From NCBI GenBank assembly GCA_900100835.1, contig FNCM01000004.1, positions 178,703-242,702 of the forward strand: a stretch of 64,000 nt of DNA, given 5' to 3'. The first letter of the stretch is position 1. The number at the start of each line of letters is the position of its first letter. The notes under the pieces are model-generated. The model worked only from the letters and a program-made list of their open reading frames with translations, had not been told where the DNA came from and did no database searches. A program made the translations under genes and the position numbers. Below, piece by piece: positions 1 to 9,203 of the stretch. The stretch comes from Selenomonas sp. WCT3. GTDB lineage: Bacteria > Bacillota > Negativicutes > Selenomonadales > Selenomonadaceae.

Positions 1-762
1 AGCGCTGTTGGCGAGTCCATGAATCAGATGATGGGCACCGTCGCAACGTCGCTTTCTACGATGTTCAACAAGAAAATCGATATTTCCCCGCCAAAGGTAA
101 ATCTCATTGACTTTGGCAGTGAGGATAAGATTACGGAATTAGTAGGCAAAGATGAGCCGGTAGTTCGTACGTCTTTCCGCATGGAAGTCGATGGACTGAT
201 TGACAGCGAAATTATGCAAATCCTTCCGGTATCGGTGGCGAAGGAAATGGTTGAGTCGCTGACAAATGGTTCGGCAGAAGAAGAACCAGAGCCAGCTCCA
301 GCACCAGCACCTGCGCCAGCGCCAGCTGCACCGGCTGCGGCTCCGGCACCTGCTCCGGCAGCACCAGCTGCGGCACCACCGCCGATGGCAGCAGCTCCAG
401 CCGCTGGTTATGGCATGGCAATGCAGCCGCATGTGGCAACCAATGTCCCAGTACAGTCGGCACAGTTCACGCCGCTTAATATGCAGCCTGTTCAGGTAAA
501 TGACGCTAATATCGGCTTAATCCTGGATGTGCCGCTTTCCGTAACAGTAGAGCTGGGACGCACGAAAAAATCAATCAAAGAGATTCTCGAGCTTACGAAC
601 GGTTCAATCGTAGAACTCGAGAAATTGGCTGGCGAGCCAGTGGACATTCAAGTCAACGGTAAATTCCTGGCGAAGGGCGAAGTTGTTGTCATCGACGAGA
701 ACTTTGGTGTTCGTATTACCGAGATAGCAAGTCCGGCAGAGCGAGCTGCAAAACTTCAGTAA
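1..762 (+). CDS. fliY: Flagellar motor switch phosphatase FliY, 5'-truncated by the window edge
   Basis: The reading frame is open from base 1, so the true start lies upstream. The visible 253 residues hold the end of a CheC-like domain and, after a long Ala/Pro-rich linker (about bases 289-410), a C-terminal FliN/SpoA surface-presentation domain over the last ~80 residues. FliY is the CheC-FliN fusion used by Firmicutes: it sits in the switch complex at the base of the motor and dephosphorylates CheY-P. The cheY gene follows directly, and fliM would be expected just upstream outside the window. The Pro-Ala tandem dipeptides make the linker low in complexity and probably flexible. FliN alone is excluded by the CheC-like N-terminal part. 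Confidence 0.9.
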   Translation, partial: SAVGESMNQMMGTVATSLSTMFNKKIDISPPKVNLIDFGSEDKITELVGKDEPVVRTSFRMEVDGLIDSEIMQILPVSVAKEMVESLTNGSAEEEPEPAPAPAPAPAPAAPAAAPAPAPAAPAAAPPPMAAAPAAGYGMAMQPHVATNVPVQSAQFTPLNMQPVQVNDANIGLILDVPLSVTVELGRTKKSIKEILELTNGSIVELEKLAGEPVDIQVNGKFLAKGEVVVIDENFGVRITEIASPAERAAKLQ

Positions 763-782
763 TCTGTTGAGGAGCTGAAGCT

Positions 783-804
783 AGGCCAAGAGGTGCTCTT
801 GCCT
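783..804 (+). other. Hairpin in the fliY-cheY gap
   Basis: An inverted repeat of about 9 bp with one bulge (783-792 with 796-804) lies in the 121-bp gap between fliY and cheY. No T-run follows it, so it is not a standard terminator. It could be an mRNA processing or stability element that gives cheY a separate transcript level. That role is inference. Confidence 0.35.
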
Positions 805-883
805 ACCAATGGACTTTCTTATATAATTAAGTTAAAGTTGAACCAAGTCGAATGATTTCTTTAAAGATGAGGAGAGATGAAAC

Positions 884-1246
884 ATGGCAGTACGAGTTTT
901 GGTCGTTGACGATGCGGCATTCATGAGAATGATGGTTAAGGACATTCTCTCGAAGAATGGCTATGAAGTTGTTGGCGAGGCAGAGAATGGGATGAAAGCA
1001 CTGGAGAAGTATCAGGAGCTTAAACCAGATCTTGTTACCATGGATATTACGATGCCGGAGATGGATGGCATCAGTGCCGTTAAAGAGATTAAAAAAGTTG
1101 ACCCGAATGCCAAGATCGTTATGTGCAGTGCTATGGGCCAGCAGGCAATGGTTATTGAAGCAATTCAGGCCGGTGCCCGTGACTTTATCGTTAAGCCCTT
1201 CCAGGCAGATCGTGTTCTGGAGGCTGTCCGTAAAGCAGTAGGCTAA
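884..1246 (+). CDS. cheY: Chemotaxis response regulator CheY
   Basis: This is a 120-residue stand-alone receiver domain. It carries the acidic pair D9-D10, the phosphoacceptor D54 in a TMDITMPEMDG context, S82 and the conserved K104 before a proline. Phosphorylated CheY binds the flagellar switch to change rotation; CheA (11156-13210) is the kinase, and FliY and CheC are the likely phosphatases. A GAGGAGAG ribosome site precedes the ATG. Its stop overlaps the start of fliO (TAATG), so the two are translationally coupled. The length and lack of an output domain exclude a DNA-binding regulator; the operon position makes the motor role clear. Confidence 0.95.
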   Translation: MAVRVLVVDDAAFMRMMVKDILSKNGYEVVGEAENGMKALEKYQELKPDLVTMDITMPEMDGISAVKEIKKVDPNAKIVMCSAMGQQAMVIEAIQAGARDFIVKPFQADRVLEAVRKAVG

Positions 1247-1770
1247 TGGAGAGAAAATATATTCTATTGGCGTGTGTCGTAGGGATACTGGTTACTCTGT
1301 TCACGATGGATCCTGCCCTGGCTGCGGAAGAAGTAGCCAAGGGCGGGTATCTGTCTGGATATGAGAATACCGACCCTAAGCCATCGTCGATTTCCTGGTG
1401 GTCGACAATTGCTTATTTGGTCAGCCTTTTTGCCATATTTATTTTTGTGGTGGGGCTGGCTTATTTTGCTGCTCGTTTTCTCGGTGGGCATTTTGCCCAG
1501 CAGAAAATGGGGTATGGCGGGAAAATTTTATCCCATTTGCCATTGGGGCCGAATCGCTCCGTTTGCATTATGGAGATGGCCGGCCGTGTGTTCATGCTGG
1601 GGGTTACGGAACATTCGATAACGCTCTTGACCGAAATTACCGACATGGATGAGATTGACCGCCTTCATCGTGAGGAGCAGAACGGCCTGAAGGTTCCCGA
1701 GATGTTTTCCCAGCAATTTGGTGCCCTTTCGGATTTTGTCCAGAAGGTTCCACCGATTTTCCGCAAGTAA
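1246..1770 (+). CDS. fliO: Flagellar biosynthetic protein FliO
   Basis: A 174-residue protein with an N-terminal signal-like hydrophobic segment ending in ALA-A around residues 20-27, a periplasmic stretch, and one strong transmembrane helix at about 50-75. A basic, globular cytoplasmic tail follows. This layout and its place directly before fliP identify FliO, which helps assemble the FliPQR export-gate complex of the flagellar type III system. The start overlaps the cheY stop by one base. FliO is poorly conserved in sequence, so the call rests largely on topology and gene order. Confidence 0.85.
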   Translation: MERKYILLACVVGILVTLFTMDPALAAEEVAKGGYLSGYENTDPKPSSISWWSTIAYLVSLFAIFIFVVGLAYFAARFLGGHFAQQKMGYGGKILSHLPLGPNRSVCIMEMAGRVFMLGVTEHSITLLTEITDMDEIDRLHREEQNGLKVPEMFSQQFGALSDFVQKVPPIFRK

Positions 1771-1823
1771 CGGTATGGTTGATTCTGAATGTATGAAAAG
1801 AAACGAGAAGGGGTTGTAGGCGC

Positions 1824-2579
1824 TTGAAACGTCGGGATGTTCTTATCCTGTTGGGGGGCTTGTTCCTCCTGCTATTTATGACCAATGACGCTTTGGCAGC
1901 GCCTTTGATTCCTGCAGTCAATGTGGATGTGGGATCGTCGAATAAACCGCAGGATGTCGCTGTGACGCTGCAGGTTATGGCACTGCTGACGATATTGACA
2001 CTTGCGCCAGGAATCCTCATTATGACGACCTCCTTTGTGCGAATTGTCGTCGTTATTGGGTTTTTGCGCAATGCACTGTCAACACAGAATGTGCCGCCTA
2101 ATCAGGTGGTAATTGCTTTGTCATTGTTTTTGACCTTTTATATCATGGCTCCTTATTGGGGGCAGGCAAATGAAAATGGACTCCAACCTTATATGGCTGG
2201 GCAGATTACCCAGGAAGAGGCGTTGGACAATGTGGCGGCGCCAATCCGCGAGTTCATGTTTAAGCAGACACGTGAATCGGACTTAGCGCTGTTTGTCAAT
2301 TTATCCGATGCCGAGCGCCCCGATGGGCCGGAAGATGTTTCAACGTTTACGTTGATTCCGGCTTTTATCATCAGTGAGCTAAAGACGGCATTTCAGATTG
2401 GCTTTATGATTTATGTGCCCTTTATCGTCATCGATATGATTGTAGCAAGTACCTTGATGTCTATGGGCATGATGATGCTGCCACCAGTTATGATATCGCT
2501 GCCGTTTAAGATTTTGCTGTTTGTCATGGTGGATGGCTGGCATTTATTGATTAAGTCTCTTATTGTCAGCTTTAAGTAG
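1824..2579 (+). CDS. fliP: Flagellar export gate protein FliP
   Basis: This 251-residue integral membrane protein starts with a cleavable signal sequence (residues 1-25, ending LAA) and has several hydrophobic helices. It carries the family hallmark region TSFVRIVVVIGFLRNALS near residues 70-90 and a conserved C-terminal membrane half. FliP forms the core of the FliPQR export gate with FliQ and FliR. The start is a TTG preceded by a GGGG-type ribosome site. It is followed closely by fliQ, as in most bacteria. Confidence 0.95.
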   Translation: MKRRDVLILLGGLFLLLFMTNDALAAPLIPAVNVDVGSSNKPQDVAVTLQVMALLTILTLAPGILIMTTSFVRIVVVIGFLRNALSTQNVPPNQVVIALSLFLTFYIMAPYWGQANENGLQPYMAGQITQEEALDNVAAPIREFMFKQTRESDLALFVNLSDAERPDGPEDVSTFTLIPAFIISELKTAFQIGFMIYVPFIVIDMIVASTLMSMGMMMLPPVMISLPFKILLFVMVDGWHLLIKSLIVSFK

Positions 2580-2609
2580 CTGAGGAGATGCATGAGGAGG
2601 TTTGTTGCA

Positions 2610-2879
2610 ATGTCGGGAGATCTGGTGGTCCAGCTTGGACAGGAGGCCTTGTTTATCGTTATGCTGGTTTCCGCACCTATGCTTGGACTAGGCTTGATTG
2701 TTGGTCTCTTGGTCAGTGTGTTTCAGGCAACGACTTCCATTCAGGAGCAGACGCTGGCCTTTATCCCCAAAATCATTGCTGTTTTTGTGGCTATCTTGAT
2801 ATTTGGCCCGTGGATGCTTCGTATTATGGTGGAATACTTGACGAATGTTTTGGTCAATTTGCCATCCTATATTGGCTGA
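2610..2879 (+). CDS. fliQ: Flagellar export gate protein FliQ
   Basis: FliQ is a two-helix membrane protein of the export gate, normally 89 residues. An in-frame ATG at 2592 would give 95 residues, but a perfect AGGAGG (2595-2600) sits nine bases before the ATG at 2610, and that start gives exactly 89 residues. I therefore use 2610. Two hydrophobic segments are clear, at about residues 15-40 and 50-75, joined by a loop with the FliQ-typical QATTSIQEQTL. It lies between fliP and fliR in the normal order. Confidence 0.93.
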   Translation: MSGDLVVQLGQEALFIVMLVSAPMLGLGLIVGLLVSVFQATTSIQEQTLAFIPKIIAVFVAILIFGPWMLRIMVEYLTNVLVNLPSYIG

Positions 2880-2890
2880 AGGAGTGAATA

Positions 2891-3673
2891 ATGGATTTCT
2901 ATGATCTTTTAGAGGGGCATGCAGCGGTTTTTATGCTTCTGATGACCCGGGTCAGCGGGATATTCGTTATTTCTCCGTTCTTTGGCAGCCTGAATATCCC
3001 TGTGTATTTTCGTGCCGCAGCATCTTTGGCCTTTGCTATTGTACTGTTTCCGGTAATCGACAATTTTTCGGATATTCATGCACCAGCATCAATATGGGCC
3101 TATTCCTTTGCGGTTTTATCCGAGCTGTTTATCGGCTGGCTTATTGGTTTTGTGGCTTATATTTCCTTTGCGGCCATTACGATGGCCGGTAAGGTAATGG
3201 ATATGCAGGTCGGTTTTGCCATTGTAAATGTAATGGATCCAACTTCCGGTCAGCAGATGCCGCTTATCGGAAGTTTTCTTTATAATTTAACCGTCATTGT
3301 GTTCTTGGTGGTAAATGGGCATCATATGCTTATTGATGCCTTGTTTGAGAGTTTTAAGATGGTTCCGCTGCTATCCATGGAACCATCCTTATCCTTGCCG
3401 TTGATTATTGCGAATTTCACTACTGGCATATTCCTGACGGGCATGAAGATTGCCATGCCCGTGACCTTTGCGATTTTGCTGACAAATGTCGGGCTGGGTA
3501 TTTTGGCCCGCACGATGCCGCAGATGAACATTTTTGTCGTCGGTATTCCGATGCAGCTTACTGTTGGTATTCTTATTTTATCGATGGTACTGCCATTTTA
3601 TGTGTTATTCCTGGATGTGCTGTTCAATGAAATGTATGGAAATATCACAATTGCATTACAGGCATTACAATAG
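2891..3673 (+). CDS. fliR: Flagellar export gate protein FliR
   Basis: A 260-residue, very hydrophobic protein with about six membrane segments, the usual size for FliR. The N-terminal motif TRVSGIFVISPFFG and the internal VMDPTSGQQMPLIG stretch are typical. FliR closes the FliP-FliQ helical gate of the flagellar type III export apparatus. Its last 38 bases overlap the start of flhB in another frame. The spacing from fliQ is only 11 bases, consistent with tight co-translation. Confidence 0.94.
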   Translation: MDFYDLLEGHAAVFMLLMTRVSGIFVISPFFGSLNIPVYFRAAASLAFAIVLFPVIDNFSDIHAPASIWAYSFAVLSELFIGWLIGFVAYISFAAITMAGKVMDMQVGFAIVNVMDPTSGQQMPLIGSFLYNLTVIVFLVVNGHHMLIDALFESFKMVPLLSMEPSLSLPLIIANFTTGIFLTGMKIAMPVTFAILLTNVGLGILARTMPQMNIFVVGIPMQLTVGILILSMVLPFYVLFLDVLFNEMYGNITIALQALQ

Positions 3674-4754
3674 AAGTTCCTTCGTATTTGACCTTCAGCG
3701 CTTTGCTGGCGATAAGACTGAGGAACCGACTTCTAAGAAGCGGGCAGACGCGAAGAAAAAGGGCCAAGTCGGTCGAAGTACCGAACTCAATACCGCCTTT
3801 GTCCTTTTGGTGGGATTTTTCGTCATCAAGGTATTATGGGAACATATTTACCATGCGATTGCCGCCTATACGACCTATGTGTTTACGCATCCCAATCAGC
3901 CGGTAGATACGGAAAATATCGTTCGTATATTCATCGGCATCATTGAGTTGATGGCGCAAACGGCTTTGCCCATTATGTTTGCGATTCTGCTGGTCGGTCT
4001 GGCAGTCAATGTCTTCCAGGTCGGGCTGAATTTCAATACGGAATCCATAGGCTTCAAGCCGGATAAACTCAATCCCATCAATGGCTTTGGCCGTATTTTT
4101 TCTAAGCGTTCCTTGGTTGAGCTGGTCAAATCCTTGTTCAAGATTGCCATTATCGGTTACTTTTTGGTTCGCTTTTTATCCGAACAGCTGCTGGCTATGC
4201 CTCAGTTTATTTACTTTGACTTAGCCACCAGTCTGGGACAGGTGGCCAACATTGTCTTTAAGATGGCGTTTCAGGTTATTGGCGTTATCATTGTTCTTGG
4301 TATTTTGGATTACGGTTATCAGAAATGGCAGACAACCCAGGACCTCAAAATGACCAAGCAGGAAGTAAAAGATGAAATGAAGCAGACCGAAGGTGACCCG
4401 CAGATTAAGGGTAAGATAAAGCAAAAACAGCGTCAGATGGCCATGAGCCGCATGATGCAAGAGGTTCCCAAGGCAGATGTCATTGTCACCAACCCGACTC
4501 ACTTCGCGGTAGCTTTACAATATCAGAAAGGCATGATTGCTCCGATTATTGTAGCAAAGGGACAAGACCTGGTGGCGAAGCGCATCAAGGAAATTGCCCG
4601 GGATGCTAAGGTACCCATTGTGGAAAATCGCCCGTTGGCTCGTGCCCTCTATGCAGGCGCTGAAGTGGGGGATATGGTTCCTTCGGAGCTTTATCAAGCG
4701 GTGGCCGAAGTGCTGGCGTATGTATACCGCTTGAAACACCGCCGCCGGGCGTAA
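3636..4754 (+). CDS. flhB: Flagellar export substrate-switch protein FlhB
   Basis: FlhB is a membrane protein with an autocleaving cytoplasmic domain that switches export from rod/hook to filament subunits. The NPTH cleavage motif is at residues 286-289 counted from the chosen start. The N-terminal KTEEPTSKKR signature begins about 25 residues in. The start is uncertain: in-frame ATGs occur at 3615, 3627 and 3636, none with a good ribosome site, and all inside the fliR coding region. I picked 3636 (372 residues) because it is closest to the usual family length; a TTG at 3651 is also possible. Translation is probably coupled to fliR. Confidence 0.9.
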   Translation: MEISQLHYRHYNRSSFVFDLQRFAGDKTEEPTSKKRADAKKKGQVGRSTELNTAFVLLVGFFVIKVLWEHIYHAIAAYTTYVFTHPNQPVDTENIVRIFIGIIELMAQTALPIMFAILLVGLAVNVFQVGLNFNTESIGFKPDKLNPINGFGRIFSKRSLVELVKSLFKIAIIGYFLVRFLSEQLLAMPQFIYFDLATSLGQVANIVFKMAFQVIGVIIVLGILDYGYQKWQTTQDLKMTKQEVKDEMKQTEGDPQIKGKIKQKQRQMAMSRMMQEVPKADVIVTNPTHFAVALQYQKGMIAPIIVAKGQDLVAKRIKEIARDAKVPIVENRPLARALYAGAEVGDMVPSELYQAVAEVLAYVYRLKHRRRA

Positions 4755-4801
4755 ACGGATACCATTTGTTTTTAGTTGATTAGATATAAGGAGAGTCGTT
4801 T

Positions 4802-6889
4802 ATGGCTGCACCACAGGCAGCTGCCCCTTCCAATGTTTTTGGACAGGGCAGTTTTATTCAAAAATACAGTGACGTAATGATTGCGGTGGCTATCATTACG
4901 ATCGTTGTCATGATGATTATTCCGCTGCCGACGCTGCTGCTGGATATGTTGATTTGCTTGAACATCACCATTGCGTTACTACTGGTGATGGCAGTTATTT
5001 ATAACAAGGAAGCATTGGACTTATCGATATTCCCATCCTTGTTGCTTATTACGACATTATTCCGGTTGGCACTCAACATTTCTTCTACGCGACTTATCCT
5101 GTTGGATGGTTATGCCGGTGAGGTTATTACGGCGTTTGGTAATTTCGTCGTCGGTGGTAATCCAGTTGTCGGTTTTATCATGTTCGTCATCCTGGTTGCC
5201 ATCAACTTTATCGTTATCACGAAGGGTTCTGAGCGTGTCGCAGAGGTATCCGCACGCTTCACCCTCGATGCTATGCCCGGTAAGCAGATGTCTATCGATG
5301 CTGACCTCAATCAGGGGGCCATCACCGATGCCGAGGCGAAGATTCGCCGCGAAAAGATTCAGCATGAGGCTGATTTCTTTGGTGCCATGGATGGTGCTTC
5401 AAAGTTTGTAAAAGGTGATGCCATTGCGGCAATTCTCATCATGTTCATCAATATCGCTGGTGGTTTTATCATCGGTATGATGCAGCGTAATCTGGATGCT
5501 GCCCAGGCATTGCAGACTTATACCCTGCTGACCGTTGGTGAGGGCCTGGTAAGCCAGATTCCAGCCCTGCTCATTTCGACTGCAACGGGCCTTATCGTTA
5601 CGCGCGCAGGTGCTGAAGGCAACATCGGCAGCGACATGGTGGGGCAGCTGTTTCGCAATGACCGTATCTTTTTCATCTTGACGGGCGTTTTGCTGTTCTT
5701 TGCGATTATCCCTGGTTTACCGGGAATCCCGTTTTTGTCCTTGTCGATTGCCTGCCTCTTTATTGGTCGACTCCTGCGGCAGGGAACCGAGGTAAAGGCG
5801 GAAACCCAGAAGGAAGAGAAGAAGGTACAGGAAAAGAAGAAGGCGACGACGCCGGAAAATATCGTTTCCCTTTTGCAGGTGGACCCAATGGAATTGGAAA
5901 TTGGTTACTCGCTGATTCCCTTGGTTGATACCGGGCAGGGCGGTGACTTGCTTGACCGTATCGTTATGATTCGTCGGCAATGTGCTCTGGAACTCGGTCT
6001 CGTGGTGCCGACGATTCGCATTCGCGATAACATTCAGATTAAACCGAATGCCTATATCATCAAGCTCAAGGGCATTGAAATTGCCAAGGGTGAGCTGATG
6101 CTGGACCATTATTTGGCTATGAACTCCGGCACCGTATTTGAAGAGGTTCCGGGCATCGAGACGACGGAACCAGCCTTTGGCCTGCCAGCACTCTGGATTC
6201 CCGAGAATGAACGCGAACAGGCGGAGCTCAATGGTTACACGGTAGTCGATGCCGTATCGGTTTTGGCAACCCATCTGACAGAGGTCATCAAGCAACATGC
6301 CGATGAAATCCTGGGACGTCAGGAAACCCAGAACCTTGTGGACAATCTCAAGAAGACCAATCAGGCCCTGGTGGACGAAGTCGTTCCAGACCTCATGAGT
6401 GTGGGCGAAATCCAGAAGGTATTGGCCAACTTGCTGCGTGAGCGCATCTCGATTCGCGATATGGCGACCATTCTTGAGGTGTTGTCCGATTATGCCCGGG
6501 CAACCAAAGATACGGAAATCCTTACGGAGTATGTTCGACATGCAATGGCGCGTCAGATTACCCAGCAAAATGTACAGAATGGCACGTTGCCTTGCATTAC
6601 GCTGGATCCGGCTTTGGAAAACCGAATTGCTGGCGGCGTACAGCGCACAGACCATGGCTCCTATGTCAGCCTGGACCCGGATTCGTTGCAGAATCTTGTC
6701 AATGCACTCAACAACGAGCTGCCGAAACTTACCAATATGGGCTATCAGCCAATTGTGCTGACCAGTCCGGCAGTTCGTTTGTATTTCCGCAAATTGGTAG
6801 AGCGCTCTGTGCCGGGATTGATTGTATTGTCCCAGGCTGAGATTGAACAGAGTGTTGAAATTCAGATCCTTGGGGTGGTGAAGATCTAA
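4802..6889 (+). CDS. flhA: Flagellar export gate protein FlhA
   Basis: At 695 residues this is full-length FlhA. The N-terminal ~330 residues form about eight membrane helices and include the FHIPEP-region signatures RLALNISSTR and RFTLDAMPGKQMS. A charged linker rich in Glu and Lys (about 335-355) leads to the large cytoplasmic domain that docks chaperone-substrate complexes and forms a nonameric ring. Ribosome site AAGGAGAG precedes the ATG. It stops exactly one base before flhF starts. Confidence 0.96.
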   Translation: MAAPQAAAPSNVFGQGSFIQKYSDVMIAVAIITIVVMMIIPLPTLLLDMLICLNITIALLLVMAVIYNKEALDLSIFPSLLLITTLFRLALNISSTRLILLDGYAGEVITAFGNFVVGGNPVVGFIMFVILVAINFIVITKGSERVAEVSARFTLDAMPGKQMSIDADLNQGAITDAEAKIRREKIQHEADFFGAMDGASKFVKGDAIAAILIMFINIAGGFIIGMMQRNLDAAQALQTYTLLTVGEGLVSQIPALLISTATGLIVTRAGAEGNIGSDMVGQLFRNDRIFFILTGVLLFFAIIPGLPGIPFLSLSIACLFIGRLLRQGTEVKAETQKEEKKVQEKKKATTPENIVSLLQVDPMELEIGYSLIPLVDTGQGGDLLDRIVMIRRQCALELGLVVPTIRIRDNIQIKPNAYIIKLKGIEIAKGELMLDHYLAMNSGTVFEEVPGIETTEPAFGLPALWIPENEREQAELNGYTVVDAVSVLATHLTEVIKQHADEILGRQETQNLVDNLKKTNQALVDEVVPDLMSVGEIQKVLANLLRERISIRDMATILEVLSDYARATKDTEILTEYVRHAMARQITQQNVQNGTLPCITLDPALENRIAGGVQRTDHGSYVSLDPDSLQNLVNALNNELPKLTNMGYQPIVLTSPAVRLYFRKLVERSVPGLIVLSQAEIEQSVEIQILGVVKI

Positions 6890-8278
6890 GTGCAAATAAA
6901 AGTAGTCAAAGCACCAACAATGAAAGAAGCAATGCAACAGGTTAAAGAAGAACTTGGGCCTGATGCCGTCATACTCCATACCAAAAAATATCGGGAAGGC
7001 GGTTTCTTGGGATATCATAGCACGGAGGTCGTAGAAGTGACAGCAGCGATTGAAGACCAAGAGGATGCAGCTCTGAAAAAACGGGCAAAACGCAATGTGA
7101 CAACGAAACAAAAGGCAGTCAATAGTGGAAGCACCTTGGATATTGTTTCTCCGGCAGCTCCGGTTATGCCGTCTTCGGTATTATCGCAATATAAGACGAA
7201 TGGCACCGAAGTAGGAGTGAAGATGGCAGAATCGCCAATTCCTGCCCCGAACTTTCAGCATATTTCCCCAGTACAGCCGGTGCAGCCTGCTCAGGCTTTT
7301 CCCGCATCCGATTACGGTGCGGCCATGGGGGGATCGTCAGTTCATAAGATTGAGCAAAAGGATGAAGTACAAGATATGGCACAGTTTGGAATGGCTTCAA
7401 CGACATCAAATCCGGAAGATACGGAAAAAATCCAGAAATTGGAAGATGAACTGGCCCAGATGAAGGCAATGCTGGCTCAGGTCATGGGGAAAGAACAGCC
7501 GAAGGGAAAGGTTTCCATCCAGGAAGCTCTGCGTCTTCAGGAAGTAGATGAGGACATCGTTAAAAATATGGCGGCGTCGGTTCCTGCTGGCGATACGCTT
7601 TTGGATCGATTGGATGCAAAGGCCCCCGATGTGTTGGCTGATTACCTGGGTAAGACCATGAATTTTTCCGAGGGAATTGCGCTGAATAAGCATGGGGTTC
7701 GCATTGTTGCCTTGATTGGTGCTACTGGTGTGGGAAAAACCACAACCCTGGCCAAAATTGCAGCGCGGTTTGTCTTAGAGAAAAATATCAAGGCGGCGCT
7801 GATTACGGCAGATACCTATCGTATTTCGGCTGTTGACCAGTTAAAGACTTATTCGGATATCATTGGTTTACCCTTGGAGATTGTCTATACCCCCGATGAA
7901 CTTAAAGTAGCTATCCACAAACATCGGGATAAGGATTTGATTTTGATTGATACAGCTGGCCGGAGCCAGCACAACGATTATCAGATGAAGGAGCTGCAGG
8001 ATTTCCTGGCAGTGAATTCCCATATCGAACGTCATCTGGTAATGAGTGCAACAACCAAAAATAGCGATGCCGCAGAAATTTTGGATAAATTCTCGGTTTG
8101 CAATCCAGACCGCGTTATTTTCACCAAGGCTGATGAAACCAGCAGCGTTGGTTTGATTCTTAATCTGCTGGCGGAAAAAGAGATTGCTTTGTCATTCCTG
8201 ACAAATGGCCAGAGCGTGCCGGACGACATTGTTCCGGCAACGCCGCGAAAATTGGCTGAACTATTATTGAGGGAATAA
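6890..8278 (+). CDS. flhF: SRP-family GTPase FlhF
   Basis: A 462-residue protein starting at GTG, abutting the flhA stop. It has an N-terminal basic B domain, a variable Pro/Gln-rich middle (about 75-180), a short coiled stretch, and the NG GTPase core. The P-loop GATGVGKT is at 277-284 and the DTAGR motif at 354-358. FlhF is an SRP54/FtsY relative that sets flagellum number and position together with FlhG, encoded next. It is not FtsY or Ffh: the N-terminal MQIKVVKAPTMKEA pattern is FlhF-specific and there is no M domain. Confidence 0.95.
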   Translation: MQIKVVKAPTMKEAMQQVKEELGPDAVILHTKKYREGGFLGYHSTEVVEVTAAIEDQEDAALKKRAKRNVTTKQKAVNSGSTLDIVSPAAPVMPSSVLSQYKTNGTEVGVKMAESPIPAPNFQHISPVQPVQPAQAFPASDYGAAMGGSSVHKIEQKDEVQDMAQFGMASTTSNPEDTEKIQKLEDELAQMKAMLAQVMGKEQPKGKVSIQEALRLQEVDEDIVKNMAASVPAGDTLLDRLDAKAPDVLADYLGKTMNFSEGIALNKHGVRIVALIGATGVGKTTTLAKIAARFVLEKNIKAALITADTYRISAVDQLKTYSDIIGLPLEIVYTPDELKVAIHKHRDKDLILIDTAGRSQHNDYQMKELQDFLAVNSHIERHLVMSATTKNSDAAEILDKFSVCNPDRVIFTKADETSSVGLILNLLAEKEIALSFLTNGQSVPDDIVPATPRKLAELLLRE

Positions 8279-8279
8279 T

Positions 8280-9185
8280 ATGGGAGATCAGGCTCAGAGT
8301 CTTCGCCAATTAGTTGGCGGAAAAACAGAATATAATATATCCCGTAAAAGCGATAATTTGAATCTGCAGTCTGGCAGCCTTTTGGGGGCAAGAGTCATTG
8401 CCGTGACCAGTGGTAAGGGCGGCGTTGGCAAGACAAATCTCACTGTGAACATGGCCATAGCTTTAGGCATGGCCGGTCAGCGGGTTTTGGTTCTTGATGC
8501 GGATTTGGGGATGGCCAATGTCGATGTCATTTTGGGCAGCCGGTCCAAAAAACATTTGCTGAATCTGCTGGAGGATGGTACCGAGCTTGAAGACGTCTTG
8601 ATGTATGGACCCTATGGAGTCAATTATATTTCTGGTGGTTCAGGAATCGAGAAGGCGGCGGACTTTACCTATGAGGAACGCCAGCGGCTTATGCAAAAAC
8701 TTTCCCGCTGTGGCCAATTGGCTGATATAATCTTGATTGATACGGGAGCAGGTCTTGGCAAAAATGTCATGGATTTCATCTTGGCTGCCGATGAGGTATT
8801 GCTGGTTACGACGCCGGAACCCACTGCTTTGACGGATGCTTATGCGGTTATGAAGGCCTACAGCATGTATGCTACCCAGCAAAATCTCCGTTTAGTCGTA
8901 AATCGTGTTTACGATGAAGCCGAAAGCCGTGAGGTAGTGGCGAAATTGCAGCAGACCTCCGAGCGGTTTTTGAATATGCCGATTGACTGCCTGGGATATA
9001 TTTTTGAAGATACCGCGGTGATGCGTTCCGTGCGACGGCAGACTCCTTTTTTGGCGGCACAGCCAGGCAGCGTGGCTGCTCGTTGTATCCAGGCAATGGC
9101 AAACAGTGTCCTTTACGGAAGCAGAATGAAGGTAAAAAGAGGTTGGAAGGGATTTTTGCGACAAATTTTTGATTTTTCGCGTTAA
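8280..9185 (+). CDS. flhG: MinD-like ATPase FlhG (YlxH)
   Basis: A 301-residue MinD/ParA-type ATPase with the deviant Walker A motif SGKGGVGKT at 44-52 and a LVLDADLGMANVD switch region. Residues 3-9 read DQAQSLR, matching the DQAxxLR activator helix by which FlhG stimulates FlhF GTPase activity. The C-terminus is basic with aromatic residues (last ~20 residues), suitable as a membrane-targeting helix. It is separate from the division MinD at 30684. The adjacent flhF makes the number-control role firm. Confidence 0.94.
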   Translation: MGDQAQSLRQLVGGKTEYNISRKSDNLNLQSGSLLGARVIAVTSGKGGVGKTNLTVNMAIALGMAGQRVLVLDADLGMANVDVILGSRSKKHLLNLLEDGTELEDVLMYGPYGVNYISGGSGIEKAADFTYEERQRLMQKLSRCGQLADIILIDTGAGLGKNVMDFILAADEVLLVTTPEPTALTDAYAVMKAYSMYATQQNLRLVVNRVYDEAESREVVAKLQQTSERFLNMPIDCLGYIFEDTAVMRSVRRQTPFLAAQPGSVAARCIQAMANSVLYGSRMKVKRGWKGFLRQIFDFSR

Positions 9186-9203
9186 ACATGGAGGAACTTT
9201 ACT

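Noticed and set aside
266-499. Alternative frame through the FliY linker, Gln/His/Arg-rich
   Set aside because: It is the frame-shifted reading of the Pro-Ala tandem repeats.
5717-7111. Open frame of 464 codons on the minus strand
   Set aside because: Antisense to flhA and flhF; rich in Cys, His and Arg in a way typical of shadow frames.
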